Part shown: one piece after another, positions 57,122-64,000 of the stretch | Layout: the number at the start of each line of letters is the position of its first letter | Numbering within the stretch: the first letter of the stretch is position 1 | From: Variovorax guangxiensis | Lineage (GTDB): Bacteria > Pseudomonadota > Gammaproteobacteria > Burkholderiales > Burkholderiaceae_C | Direction: 5' to 3' | NCBI RefSeq assembly: GCF_003952165.1 | Contig: NZ_RXFT01000007.1 | Location: 62,001-126,000, forward strand | Length of the DNA: 64,000 nucleotides | Made by a program: the position numbers and the translations under genes | Notes under the pieces: generated by a model | Told to the model about the DNA's origin: nothing | Databases searched by the model: none | Seen by the model: only the letters and a program-made list of their open reading frames with translations

Positions 57122-59586
57122 GGGCGGGGCGCTTTCTCGGTGTCTTTTTCTTCTTCGTCTTCCAGCGTCACGCCCCAGGCAGCCAGGCGCGCGAACACCG
57201 CGTCCTCCACCCGGCGGGCTTCGGCCAGCTGCTCGGGCGGTGCCTCGCCGCTGCGGTGTGCGGTGAGGGCGCGGCGCGACAGGTGCGTGGCGTCGTGCAG
57301 CGCCAGCACCTGGTCGGCGAGCAGGCCGCGCTCCTGCGGCGGCAGCCAGGCGAAGGCGGCGCGCAGGCTGGGCATGGCGCGCACGAAGTCGGCGTTGTCC
57401 AGGGCCTGCACGGTGCGGTCCATGCCGGCGACGAAGGCGGGCTCCGAAGCGAGTTGCTCGCGCGCGAGCGCCAGCAGACCGGTGAGTGCATCGCCGAGCA
57501 CCGGCGCGGGCAGCGACTGCAGCAGCTGCATCGCCTCGGCCGCGCCGCTCTCGCCCTGCGCATGCGGGTCGTCGGTGCGGCCTGCCAGGCTCAGCGTCGC
57601 TCCCAGCGCGGCGCCTCGGCTCAGGGGGGAAGCGGCGGGGTCGGCGGCCTTGCGCTGCCACACTGCGAGCGCGCGGGCCGGCTCCAGGTCGAGCAGTGGC
57701 TGGGCGTCCGAAGAATGATCCTGCGCATGCGCCAGCACGTCGGCCACGATGCGGCGCAGTGCCAGATGCCCTTCGAGGTGCGACTGCATATCGGCCGGCG
57801 CGATGGCCGCAGGCGGTTCCAGCAGCCACAGCGCGCGGTCGAAGCCCGACTCGATCACCACGCGCAGCACCGGCGCGTCGGCCATGCCCAGCATCTGGCC
57901 GTGGCGCAGCAGCGTGTGCAGCACCGACAGGGCAGGGCCCAGCGCCTCGAAGCGCGGCTCGGCGGCGATCGCGCCGCGCAGCTCGCGCAGCAGCGTGTCG
58001 CTCAGCGCGGAAAGCCCCGCCCACGCGGCCTGGTTGAGGCCCTCGGCCAGCGGGCCGATGCGGCCCTGGGCCTGGCGCAGGTCGTCTTCGAGCCGGGCGC
58101 GCGCCGCATCGTGCAGGCTCGCGCCCCAGGCGCCGGCCTCGATCAGCGCCGCCTGCTGCTCCAGCGGCTCCGAGAGCGACCACAGCTCGGTGCGCTCGCC
58201 CGACATCGCGAGCTTCGGCCCCTGCGTGCGCCGCACGCCGGGCAGCCGCAGGATCGCGAGGCGATGCAGAACGCGGCTTCTCGCGCGGTCGGTTTCGGTG
58301 AGCAGATCGAGCTTGAGCTGGCCGCGCAGCGCGATGCCGTGTGCGCCGAGCTCGGCCTGCACGGCGGCCACCAGCGGCGGCTGCGGCGTACCGGGCGCGA
58401 GGCGGCCGACGATGTCGCCGGCCAGCACGTCCATGGCCTGCACCAGCACGGGGTCGGTGCCGGGACGCATCTTGCCGCGATAGGTCCAGGGCAGCGGCGC
58501 ATCTAGCGCGTCCTTGACCAGCGCGCCGGCCAGCGCGTCGAGCCAGTCGGAGCGCAGTGGCTTGTCGTGTCCGCGCAGCCGCGCGAGCCCCTGGGCGCGC
58601 AGGTGCACGGCCATCAGGTCGGCGGTGGAGGCAGGCAGCTTCTTGTCGCGCAGGCGCTGCATCACCAGCTGCAGCGCGCGGTGCGCGGCGCCCTCGGGGC
58701 CGTGGTCCCACACCCACTGGTAATAGGCGGGCGAGGGCATGCCCGAGGCATAGCCCGCGAAGGCGTCGAGGCGCTTGAAGGTGTAGGGCACGAGATAGGA
58801 GCCGAAGCGCAGCGGGGCCTGCGGGCTGGCTGGCTGGACTGGTTGTGCCTCGTCTTCATCCTCGTCGGTGGTCTCCGGCGAAGGCCGCGGCGTCTCAGGG
58901 AGCGTGGCGGGCAGGCCCTGCCACAGCCGCGCGAGCGCAGGCGCGTGATAGCCGCCGCACACCACCAGCGCCTGCGCGCGGCCGGGTTCGCCCGGCTGCG
59001 CCATCGCCCATGCGATCCAGCGCGCCATCATGGCTTCGCGCGCCTGGTTGCCCTGCGAGCCGGGGTCCTGGCCGCGCAGGTGGTCGAAGTAGGTGGAAAG
59101 GCGCTGCGCGAGTTCGGCCACGTCGCAGCCGTCCTCGAACAGGTGGTCCCACAGCGCGTCGCGGCCCTGCACCGAGAGCTTCTCGGTCAGCGCGCGTTCG
59201 TAGGCTTCGGCGCGCTCCTCGTGCTCGTGGTCGGCCACGTCGGCATAGCGGTTCTCCATGCGCGAGAAGGCGTCGTGCCAGGCCGGCAGGTCGATGAAGC
59301 GCACGGTCGATCCGACCTCGCGCGCCACCTGCAGCGCCTGCCACTCGGGCGAGTGCTCGGCGAAGGGCGACCACGAGCCGCGGTGCGTGCGGTCGCTCGA
59401 CAGATAGCTGTAGATCGCCACCGGCGGGCTGTGCCGCAGGTAGAGCTCGTCGAGCCGCTCGTTGAAGTCGGCCGGGCCTTCGATGAGCACGTACATGGGG
59501 CGCAGCGCGCGGATGCGCTCGGCCACCAGCCGCGCGCAGGCCGGGCTGTGGTGGCGCACGCCCACGATGTGCGGGAATTCATTCAT
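57118..59586 (-). CDS. DUF5682 family protein (YehM-like)
   Basis: 822-residue protein of unknown biochemical role. The N-terminus HIVGVRHHSPACARLVAERI and LIEGPADFNERLDEL, with AIYSYLSSDRTHRGSWSPFAEHSPEW soon after, marks the family. VCGGYHAPALARLW recalls the TraB/ChaN/EreA-like group, which is suggestive only. The C-terminal half is helical. The chosen ATG overlaps the stop of a bridging frame from the upstream repeats; an in-frame ATG 12 bases upstream (MVVAM) is also possible. A longer open reading of about 1295 codons passes through the repeats and the MoxR gene in another frame and is an artefact. Comparable to E. coli yehM. Confidence 0.83.
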   Translation of the reverse strand: MNEFPHIVGVRHHSPACARLVAERIRALRPMYVLIEGPADFNERLDELYLRHSPPVAIYSYLSSDRTHRGSWSPFAEHSPEWQALQVAREVGSTVRFIDLPAWHDAFSRMENRYADVADHEHEERAEAYERALTEKLSVQGRDALWDHLFEDGCDVAELAQRLSTYFDHLRGQDPGSQGNQAREAMMARWIAWAMAQPGEPGRAQALVVCGGYHAPALARLWQGLPATLPETPRPSPETTDEDEDEAQPVQPASPQAPLRFGSYLVPYTFKRLDAFAGYASGMPSPAYYQWVWDHGPEGAAHRALQLVMQRLRDKKLPASTADLMAVHLRAQGLARLRGHDKPLRSDWLDALAGALVKDALDAPLPWTYRGKMRPGTDPVLVQAMDVLAGDIVGRLAPGTPQPPLVAAVQAELGAHGIALRGQLKLDLLTETDRARSRVLHRLAILRLPGVRRTQGPKLAMSGERTELWSLSEPLEQQAALIEAGAWGASLHDAARARLEDDLRQAQGRIGPLAEGLNQAAWAGLSALSDTLLRELRGAIAAEPRFEALGPALSVLHTLLRHGQMLGMADAPVLRVVIESGFDRALWLLEPPAAIAPADMQSHLEGHLALRRIVADVLAHAQDHSSDAQPLLDLEPARALAVWQRKAADPAASPLSRGAALGATLSLAGRTDDPHAQGESGAAEAMQLLQSLPAPVLGDALTGLLALAREQLASEPAFVAGMDRTVQALDNADFVRAMPSLRAAFAWLPPQERGLLADQVLALHDATHLSRRALTAHRSGEAPPEQLAEARRVEDAVFARLAAWGVTLEDEEEKDTEKAPRP

Positions 59587-59633
59587 GGCCACCACCATGG
59601 CGCGCCAGGCGAAAGCGAGGGCCCTGCGCGGAA

Positions 59634-59721
59634 CACCGCGGAACCGGCTTTGCCGGGCCGCAGGTGTTGCCCCCTGCAAGGGGGCTGGCGAAGCGACACG
59701 AAGTGCGCGAAGCCTGGGGGT
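59634..59721 (-). repeat. Dispersed GC-rich repeat, family 1, copy D1
   Basis: An 88-base element (CACCGCGGAACCGGCTTTGC to GCGAAGCCTGGGGGT) with the CCCCCTGCAAGGGGG hairpin. It is identical to copy D2 and lies in the same orientation, 99 bases away start to start. Confidence 0.95.
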
Positions 59722-59732
59722 GAGTCCGAGTC

Positions 59733-59820
59733 CACCGCGGAACCGGCTTTGCCGGGCCGCAGGTGTTGCCCCCTGCAAGGGGGCTGGCGAAGCGACACGA
59801 AGTGCGCGAAGCCTGGGGGT
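59733..59820 (-). repeat. Dispersed GC-rich repeat, family 1, copy D2
   Basis: Second, identical 88-base copy, separated from D1 by 11 bases (GAGTCCGAGTC). Perfect identity against the divergence of copies A-C suggests a recent tandem duplication within the operon. Confidence 0.95.
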
Positions 59821-59831
59821 TTGCTCATATA

Positions 59832-60971
59832 TCAGGGGAGGCGGTGGCGGGCTTCGTAGTACGCGCGCCAGTGGGTGCCGCTGCGCTTCGCCGCCTTCTG
59901 CTCGAAGTAGCGCCGCAGCTTCGCGCGGTCGTCCGCGTTGTCCTTCACCACCGTGCCGGCGATGCAGTCGACCAGGTCGGCCGGCGAGCCCTCGCGCTGT
60001 TCGAGGAACCATGCGCGCACGCCCACCGCGTGCGCCACGTTCACCGCCTCGGCGGTGGACATCACGGCGGTGAGCCGGTCCATGGCTGCATCGCTGCCGC
60101 CATTGCCGCCATCGCCCTTCGCGGGCGCGCCGCGCAGGTCGCGGAAGGTGGACACCAGCAGCTCCAGCACGGGCGCGGGCACCGTCTTCGGAATGCCGCT
60201 CTGCGCGAGCAGCCGCGCCGACGACTCCTGCACCAGCGCCAGTTCGCGGTCGAAGTCGAGGATGGGGAACACGGTCTCGAAGTCGAAGCGCCGTTTCAGC
60301 GCCGCGCTCATCTCGTTCACGCCGCGGTCGCGCGTGTTGGCGGTGGCGATGATGTTGAAGCCCTCGCGCGCATACAGCATGCCGTGCTCGCCCGAGAGCT
60401 CGGGCACCGCCATCACGCGGTCGGAGAGCATGCCCAGCAGGCAGTCCTGCACCTCCAGCGGCGCGCGCGTGATTTCCTCGAAGCGCACCACCTGGCCCTG
60501 CTGCATGCCCAGGTACAGCGGCGCCGGCACCATCGCGCGCGGGCTCGGCCCCTCGTTGATGAGCAGCGCGTAGTTCCAGCCGTACTTGATCTGGTCCTCG
60601 GTGATCGAGGCGCCGCCCTGGATGGTGAGCGTCGAGATGCCCGAGATGGCCGTGGCCAGCAGTTCCGACAGCATCGACTTCGCCGTGCCCGGCTCGCCCA
60701 CCAGCATCAGCCCGCGCCCGGTGGCCAGCGTGACCAGCATGCGCTCGATGCTGGCCACGGGCGCGACGATCTTCGGCGCGATGTCGAGCGCCGCGTCGCC
60801 CAGGATGAACGAGCGCGCGGCCTTCAGGCTCAGCGCCCAGCCCGGCGGGCGCGGGTCCTTGTCCTGCGCGCGCAGGCGGGCGAGCTGGCCGGCGTAGAGG
60901 ATTTCCGCCGGCGGGCGCTGCAGCGCGCCGGGAGTGGAGGTGTCTTTGGATGTCTTGCTTGCGGTGGCCAT
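59832..60971 (-). CDS. MoxR-family AAA+ ATPase (YehL-like)
   Basis: Soluble AAA+ ATPase of 379 residues, the likely motor of the module. Walker A GEPGTAKS is at residues 92-99. The Walker B region reads VVRFEEITRAPLEVQD, with FEEITR where most MoxR proteins have a DEINR-like motif. Sensor 1 is in IIATANTRDRGVNEMS, and an arginine pair AALKRRF follows. MoxR ATPases usually remodel a partner together with a VWA protein, here encoded two genes downstream. The YehL subfamily is recognised in the literature as a distinct MoxR branch of unknown function. The start lies eight bases after the DUF4132 stop. Confidence 0.92.
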   Translation of the reverse strand: MATASKTSKDTSTPGALQRPPAEILYAGQLARLRAQDKDPRPPGWALSLKAARSFILGDAALDIAPKIVAPVASIERMLVTLATGRGLMLVGEPGTAKSMLSELLATAISGISTLTIQGGASITEDQIKYGWNYALLINEGPSPRAMVPAPLYLGMQQGQVVRFEEITRAPLEVQDCLLGMLSDRVMAVPELSGEHGMLYAREGFNIIATANTRDRGVNEMSAALKRRFDFETVFPILDFDRELALVQESSARLLAQSGIPKTVPAPVLELLVSTFRDLRGAPAKGDGGNGGSDAAMDRLTAVMSTAEAVNVAHAVGVRAWFLEQREGSPADLVDCIAGTVVKDNADDRAKLRRYFEQKAAKRSGTHWRAYYEARHRLP

Positions 60972-60979
60972 CTGGTCGT

Positions 60980-63900
60980 TCAGGCGCGAAGGCCCTCCAT
61001 GTCACGAATGAGTTCGCTCGCCGAGATCGGATCGAGCTGGTTGAGCGTCTCCGCGTTCTGCATGTTGCCCCAGCCCGAAGGCTTGCCGACCTGCACTTCG
61101 CCGAGTTCCTGCTCGGGGTACTCGTCGACCATGCCGACGATGATGCCCGGGTCGAGGTACAGCTCGATCACGCGGTCGGTGCCCAGCGGCTTGGTGAAGT
61201 ACCAGATGCCGCCGCCGTCCTGCGCCTCGCCGCGGCGCCAGCCCTTGTTGACCAGGCCGAGCACGCGGCCGGTGGGCACCTTGGCGCTCTTCCAGCGTTC
61301 GAGCTTGTTGCTGCCCTTTTCTTCGTCGGTGAGCGTGTAGACGTCGCGGCCGATCTGCGCGAAGGGCTGCAGCAGCTCGTAGTCGGCGAACACCTGGCCG
61401 AAGGCGGCGGCGTCGGCCGCCGGCAGTTCGAGCGCGTGCGGCACGCCGATGCGGATGTTCTCGCCGGTGGGCAGCTCGAACGCATCGTCCTCGGCCGTGG
61501 TGTAGCTGCCATCCTCCGCCACGCGGAAGCAGGCCTTGAGCGTGCCGCCGTAGCTGCCGCCGCCGGCCACTTCGTACACGCCCCAGATCAGGCGCTGCAC
61601 CAGGTGGCGCACCAGCGGATGCTCGACCAGGAAGGTGCGGAACACGTCGGGCGTCCAGCGGCGGCGGGTGCACATGGCGACTTCGAGGCGCAGCAGCTGC
61701 TGGCTCGCGATGGTGCGCGCGTCCTTCTTGAGAAGCTTGAAGCGCTCCACGGCTTCCTTGCCGAGCTCTGCGTCGTCGGTCTTCTTGGGCTTGGGCAGGT
61801 CGGGCAGGCGGGCGCCGGCCACGCCGTCGGCGCCGATCTCGCGCACGTAGGGCTTGAGCGTCTCGTCGAAGCCCACCTTGAAGGCGCGCGGGCCGAAATC
61901 GAGCCGCATGGTGCCCTGCTCGTCGAGGCCGAGGTCGGGCGCGAGGCGGTCTTCGAGTTCCTCGGTGCTCAGGCCGCGCGCCTCGGCGATGGCGTCGATC
62001 TTCTCGCGCGCCTTGTCCTGCAGGCCCTTGAACTTGACCTTCTGCGCGATGCCGTTGAGCAGCATCAGCGCCACGTCGCTGCCGATGTTGGCGAGCACGT
62101 CCAGGCCGGTGACGGCGCGCGCATGCGCCGCCTCGCCGGGCCAGGCGCGGATGAAGGGCGTGAGCCTGCGCGCGGTGTCGTCGTTGCCCAGGTGGCCCAG
62201 GCTGGTGAGGGCCCAGCCTTCCTTGCTCGGGCCGCTGGCTTCCAGCCAGGCGGTGAAGGCGTCCCAGGCGAAGTCGGCGAGCGAGCCGGCGTCGCAGGCT
62301 TCCTTGACCATGGCGATGCCTGCGTAGACCTCCTCGTTGGTCGGGAAGGTGAGCATCTGGCCCAGGTGCTCCAGCGCGTCGTCGGGCAGCGCCTTGCCGT
62401 TCTTCAGCACCGGGCGGCGCCAGCCGCGCGGCTGCCAGAACTCGGGCAGCTTCGCGCGCTTGGTGGGGAAGCGGTCGAGCGGGCTCTCGTCGAGCACGGC
62501 GCGCAGCGCCTCCACCACCTCGGGCCTGCCATAGCGGCCTGCCACTTCGAGCAGCAGCGCCTCATGGTCGTTGGCATACAGCAGGCGAAGCGCCGAGCCG
62601 GCACAGTCGCGTGCCTCGCCGGCCTTGCCCAGCGCGGGCGCGATCAGCCCGCAGGCGGCGTGCTCCGGGAACTTCAGCAGCCATTCGCGCCCGGTGGCGC
62701 GCAGCGTCTTGAGCTTGGCGAAGGCGCGCGCGGCGGGCAGCGCGAGTTCGGGCGCGCCGTAATAGAGCGCGAAGGACAGGTTCTCGCCCGGCTTGGCGCG
62801 CACCATCGACAGCAGGCCCGGCAGCACCGCCAGGCCGTGCGTCGCGAGGATGCGGCCGATGCCGTAGTCCTCGGCCTCGCCGGCGATCGCGTTCCAGAAG
62901 GGCACGCCGACGGCGGCCGGCAGCATCGCGGCGTAGTCCGACTGGAAGCGGAACCAGTAGTAGCGCTCCTTCTTGCGCTCGGCCACCATCGCGCGCCAGC
63001 TGGCGATGAGCGCGTCGGCATCGCCGGCGGCGACCGCGGCCACGGCCGCTTCGTTCAGGCCGCGCAGCGGCTGCTTGCTGCGGTCGAAGCCCAGCTCCTC
63101 GAGCAGCACGCGCACGTCCTGCTGCGCGCTCGAATGGCGGCTCTTCTGCCACGAATTGGCGCTCAGCGCGTTCGCGCGCGCCGCCTCGTCCCAGCGCTCC
63201 ACGGGCGCGAGCGCCAGCGGCTCCAGCACCAGCGCGCCTGCCGCCTTCTTCTGCACCTTGGCGAGCCACGGCGGCGCGGCCAGCACGCCCGGCAGCTCGT
63301 CGGCGCCGGCCACTTCGGCGGGGCCGGCCAGCAGCGCGAGCTGGCGGTCGATGACGGCCTGCGCGCCGGCATCGAGCCAGGGCCGCAGGGCGTCGATCGA
63401 GCCCGCGTGCGCGCGCAGCAGGCGCGTGAGGCTGGGCGTGACGAGGTTGGCGTCCTTGCCGCCGGCGGCCACCAGCCGCGACAGCGCCACCAGCGCCGCC
63501 TGCGGCCAGCGGTCGACCGAGAGCGCCAGGCGCGCGAGCGCCGCCTTGGAACTGCCCGCCACGCGCGCCAGCGCCTGCACCGCCTCGGGCGTGCCGATGG
63601 CGGCGAGCCCGTCGCCGGCCTCGTCGCTGGCCGCGCCACGCTCCAGCCCTTCGACCGCATCGATGCCGCGTTCCTGGATCAGCGTGGCGACCATGTTGTC
63701 GTGGCCCCAGAAGCCGGTGGAGTAGCCCACGCGCGTCTTCGCGGCCAGCGCGATCGCGGCGGGCTCGGTGGCGGTGAGCGCCAGCCAGTGCAGCGTCTCG
63801 GGCGTGTCTTTTTCGGCCGCGAGCGAGTGCGCCAGCGCGTTCGAGATCTCGGGCGCATCGGGCAGCAGCATCGCGATGATCGGCCGGCGGCTCGCGTGCA

Positions 63901-64000
63901 GCTGCGGCAGGGCCGCCTCGATCCGGTCGCGGGCTTCCTGCCAGGCCTCCTGCGGGGCCGCGGCCAGATGGCGCCGCATGGCCTGCTCGCCCTGGCCCAG
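60980..64000 (-). CDS. DUF4132 domain protein (YehI/MolR-like), 5' end outside window
   Basis: Large soluble protein; 1006 codons are visible and the frame stays open to the window edge, so the start is missing. The N-terminal 600 residues are helical and HEAT-like (AVQALARVAGSSKAALARLALSV; ALTSLGHLGNDDTARRLTPFIRAWPGE). The C-terminal part from about 800 carries the DUF4132 domain, with GRVLGLVNKGWRRGEAQDGG and LYLDPGIIVGMVDEYPEQE. E. coli yehI and molR encode relatives. It is the first gene in view of the minus-strand MoxR operon; upstream genes and the promoter are not seen. Confidence 0.85.
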   Translation of the reverse strand: MGQGEQAMRRHLAAAPQEAWQEARDRIEAALPQLHASRRPIIAMLLPDAPEISNALAHSLAAEKDTPETLHWLALTATEPAAIALAAKTRVGYSTGFWGHDNMVATLIQERGIDAVEGLERGAASDEAGDGLAAIGTPEAVQALARVAGSSKAALARLALSVDRWPQAALVALSRLVAAGGKDANLVTPSLTRLLRAHAGSIDALRPWLDAGAQAVIDRQLALLAGPAEVAGADELPGVLAAPPWLAKVQKKAAGALVLEPLALAPVERWDEAARANALSANSWQKSRHSSAQQDVRVLLEELGFDRSKQPLRGLNEAAVAAVAAGDADALIASWRAMVAERKKERYYWFRFQSDYAAMLPAAVGVPFWNAIAGEAEDYGIGRILATHGLAVLPGLLSMVRAKPGENLSFALYYGAPELALPAARAFAKLKTLRATGREWLLKFPEHAACGLIAPALGKAGEARDCAGSALRLLYANDHEALLLEVAGRYGRPEVVEALRAVLDESPLDRFPTKRAKLPEFWQPRGWRRPVLKNGKALPDDALEHLGQMLTFPTNEEVYAGIAMVKEACDAGSLADFAWDAFTAWLEASGPSKEGWALTSLGHLGNDDTARRLTPFIRAWPGEAAHARAVTGLDVLANIGSDVALMLLNGIAQKVKFKGLQDKAREKIDAIAEARGLSTEELEDRLAPDLGLDEQGTMRLDFGPRAFKVGFDETLKPYVREIGADGVAGARLPDLPKPKKTDDAELGKEAVERFKLLKKDARTIASQQLLRLEVAMCTRRRWTPDVFRTFLVEHPLVRHLVQRLIWGVYEVAGGGSYGGTLKACFRVAEDGSYTTAEDDAFELPTGENIRIGVPHALELPAADAAAFGQVFADYELLQPFAQIGRDVYTLTDEEKGSNKLERWKSAKVPTGRVLGLVNKGWRRGEAQDGGGIWYFTKPLGTDRVIELYLDPGIIVGMVDEYPEQELGEVQVGKPSGWGNMQNAETLNQLDPISASELIRDMEGLRA

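Larger units (their letters stand above)
59583..59828 (-). other. 81-codon open frame bridging the MoxR and DUF5682 genes through tandem repeats
   Basis: The ATG lies three bases after the MoxR stop, and the TGA overlaps the DUF5682 ATG (ATGA). The frame reads both repeat copies, giving the peptide PPGFAHFVSLRQPPCRGQHL twice. The peptide is repeat-derived and probably not a functional protein. It would let ribosomes pass the 245-base gap without a break, as in the two other bridging frames in this window. Confidence 0.45.

Noticed and set aside
57118..61005. 1295-codon reading that fuses DUF5682 to upstream sequence
   Set aside because: The upstream half reads through two repeats and the MoxR gene in the wrong frame.

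Overview
The window is GC-rich, tightly packed chromosomal DNA from a betaproteobacterium. Its gene orders (pilQ-aroK-aroB, gltB-gltD, mlaFEDACB-ibaG-murA-hisGD, hisF-hisI-hisE-HIT-tatABC, petABC-sspAB), the short HisG and the dispersed GC-rich repeats point to the Comamonadaceae, most likely Variovorax or a close relative. The genus is an inference from gene content and order; no database comparison was made.

Layout. 1-8.2 kb: the 3' part of pilQ, then aroK, aroB, a dGTPase-like gene, an MFS transporter, a DUF1415 gene and a methyltransferase. From aroB on, each gene overlaps the next by ATGA. A REP-associated tyrosine transposase (RAYT) follows. 8.3-14.7 kb: gltB-gltD (glutamate synthase) behind its own promoter. 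14.8-22.4 kb: the Mla phospholipid transport operon, a YadG/YadH-type ABC exporter, ibaG and murA. 22.4-37.4 kb: the histidine genes hisG, D, C, B, H, A, F, I and E. They are broken up by a lipoprotein/secreted-protein pair between hisD and hisC, and by an AAA ATPase, a solute-binding protein, a symporter and a hexose-6-phosphate mutarotase between hisA and hisF. DUF4870, HIT and tatABC follow. 37.5-42.6 kb: a DegS/DegQ-type protease, an MHS-family transporter, a Nif3-like protein, pdxA and mscL. 42.7-49.2 kb: a TPR/GT41 glycosyltransferase, a trimeric autotransporter adhesin with a pentapeptide-periodic passenger, and a divergent orphan response regulator. 49.3-53.6 kb: the cytochrome bc1 genes petABC, then sspA and sspB. 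53.7 kb: tRNA-Thr(TGT). 53.8-64 kb, minus strand: DUF4132 protein (cut by the window end), MoxR ATPase, DUF5682 protein, VWA protein and SWIM zinc-finger protein, matching the composition of the poorly understood E. coli yehI/yehL-yehM-yehP-yehQ locus.

Three things stand out. First, the adhesin passenger runs as about 120 consecutive 5-residue units rich in N-X-S/T, and sits beside a GT41 glycosyltransferase, suggesting a glycosylated surface fibre. Second, two families of short dispersed GC-rich repeats sit in operon junctions. At three of these junctions the inserted DNA forms a small open reading frame that starts on or next to the upstream stop codon and ends on or just before the downstream start codon. 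Third, the five-gene MoxR/VWA/SWIM module is a conserved but functionally obscure AAA+ system.
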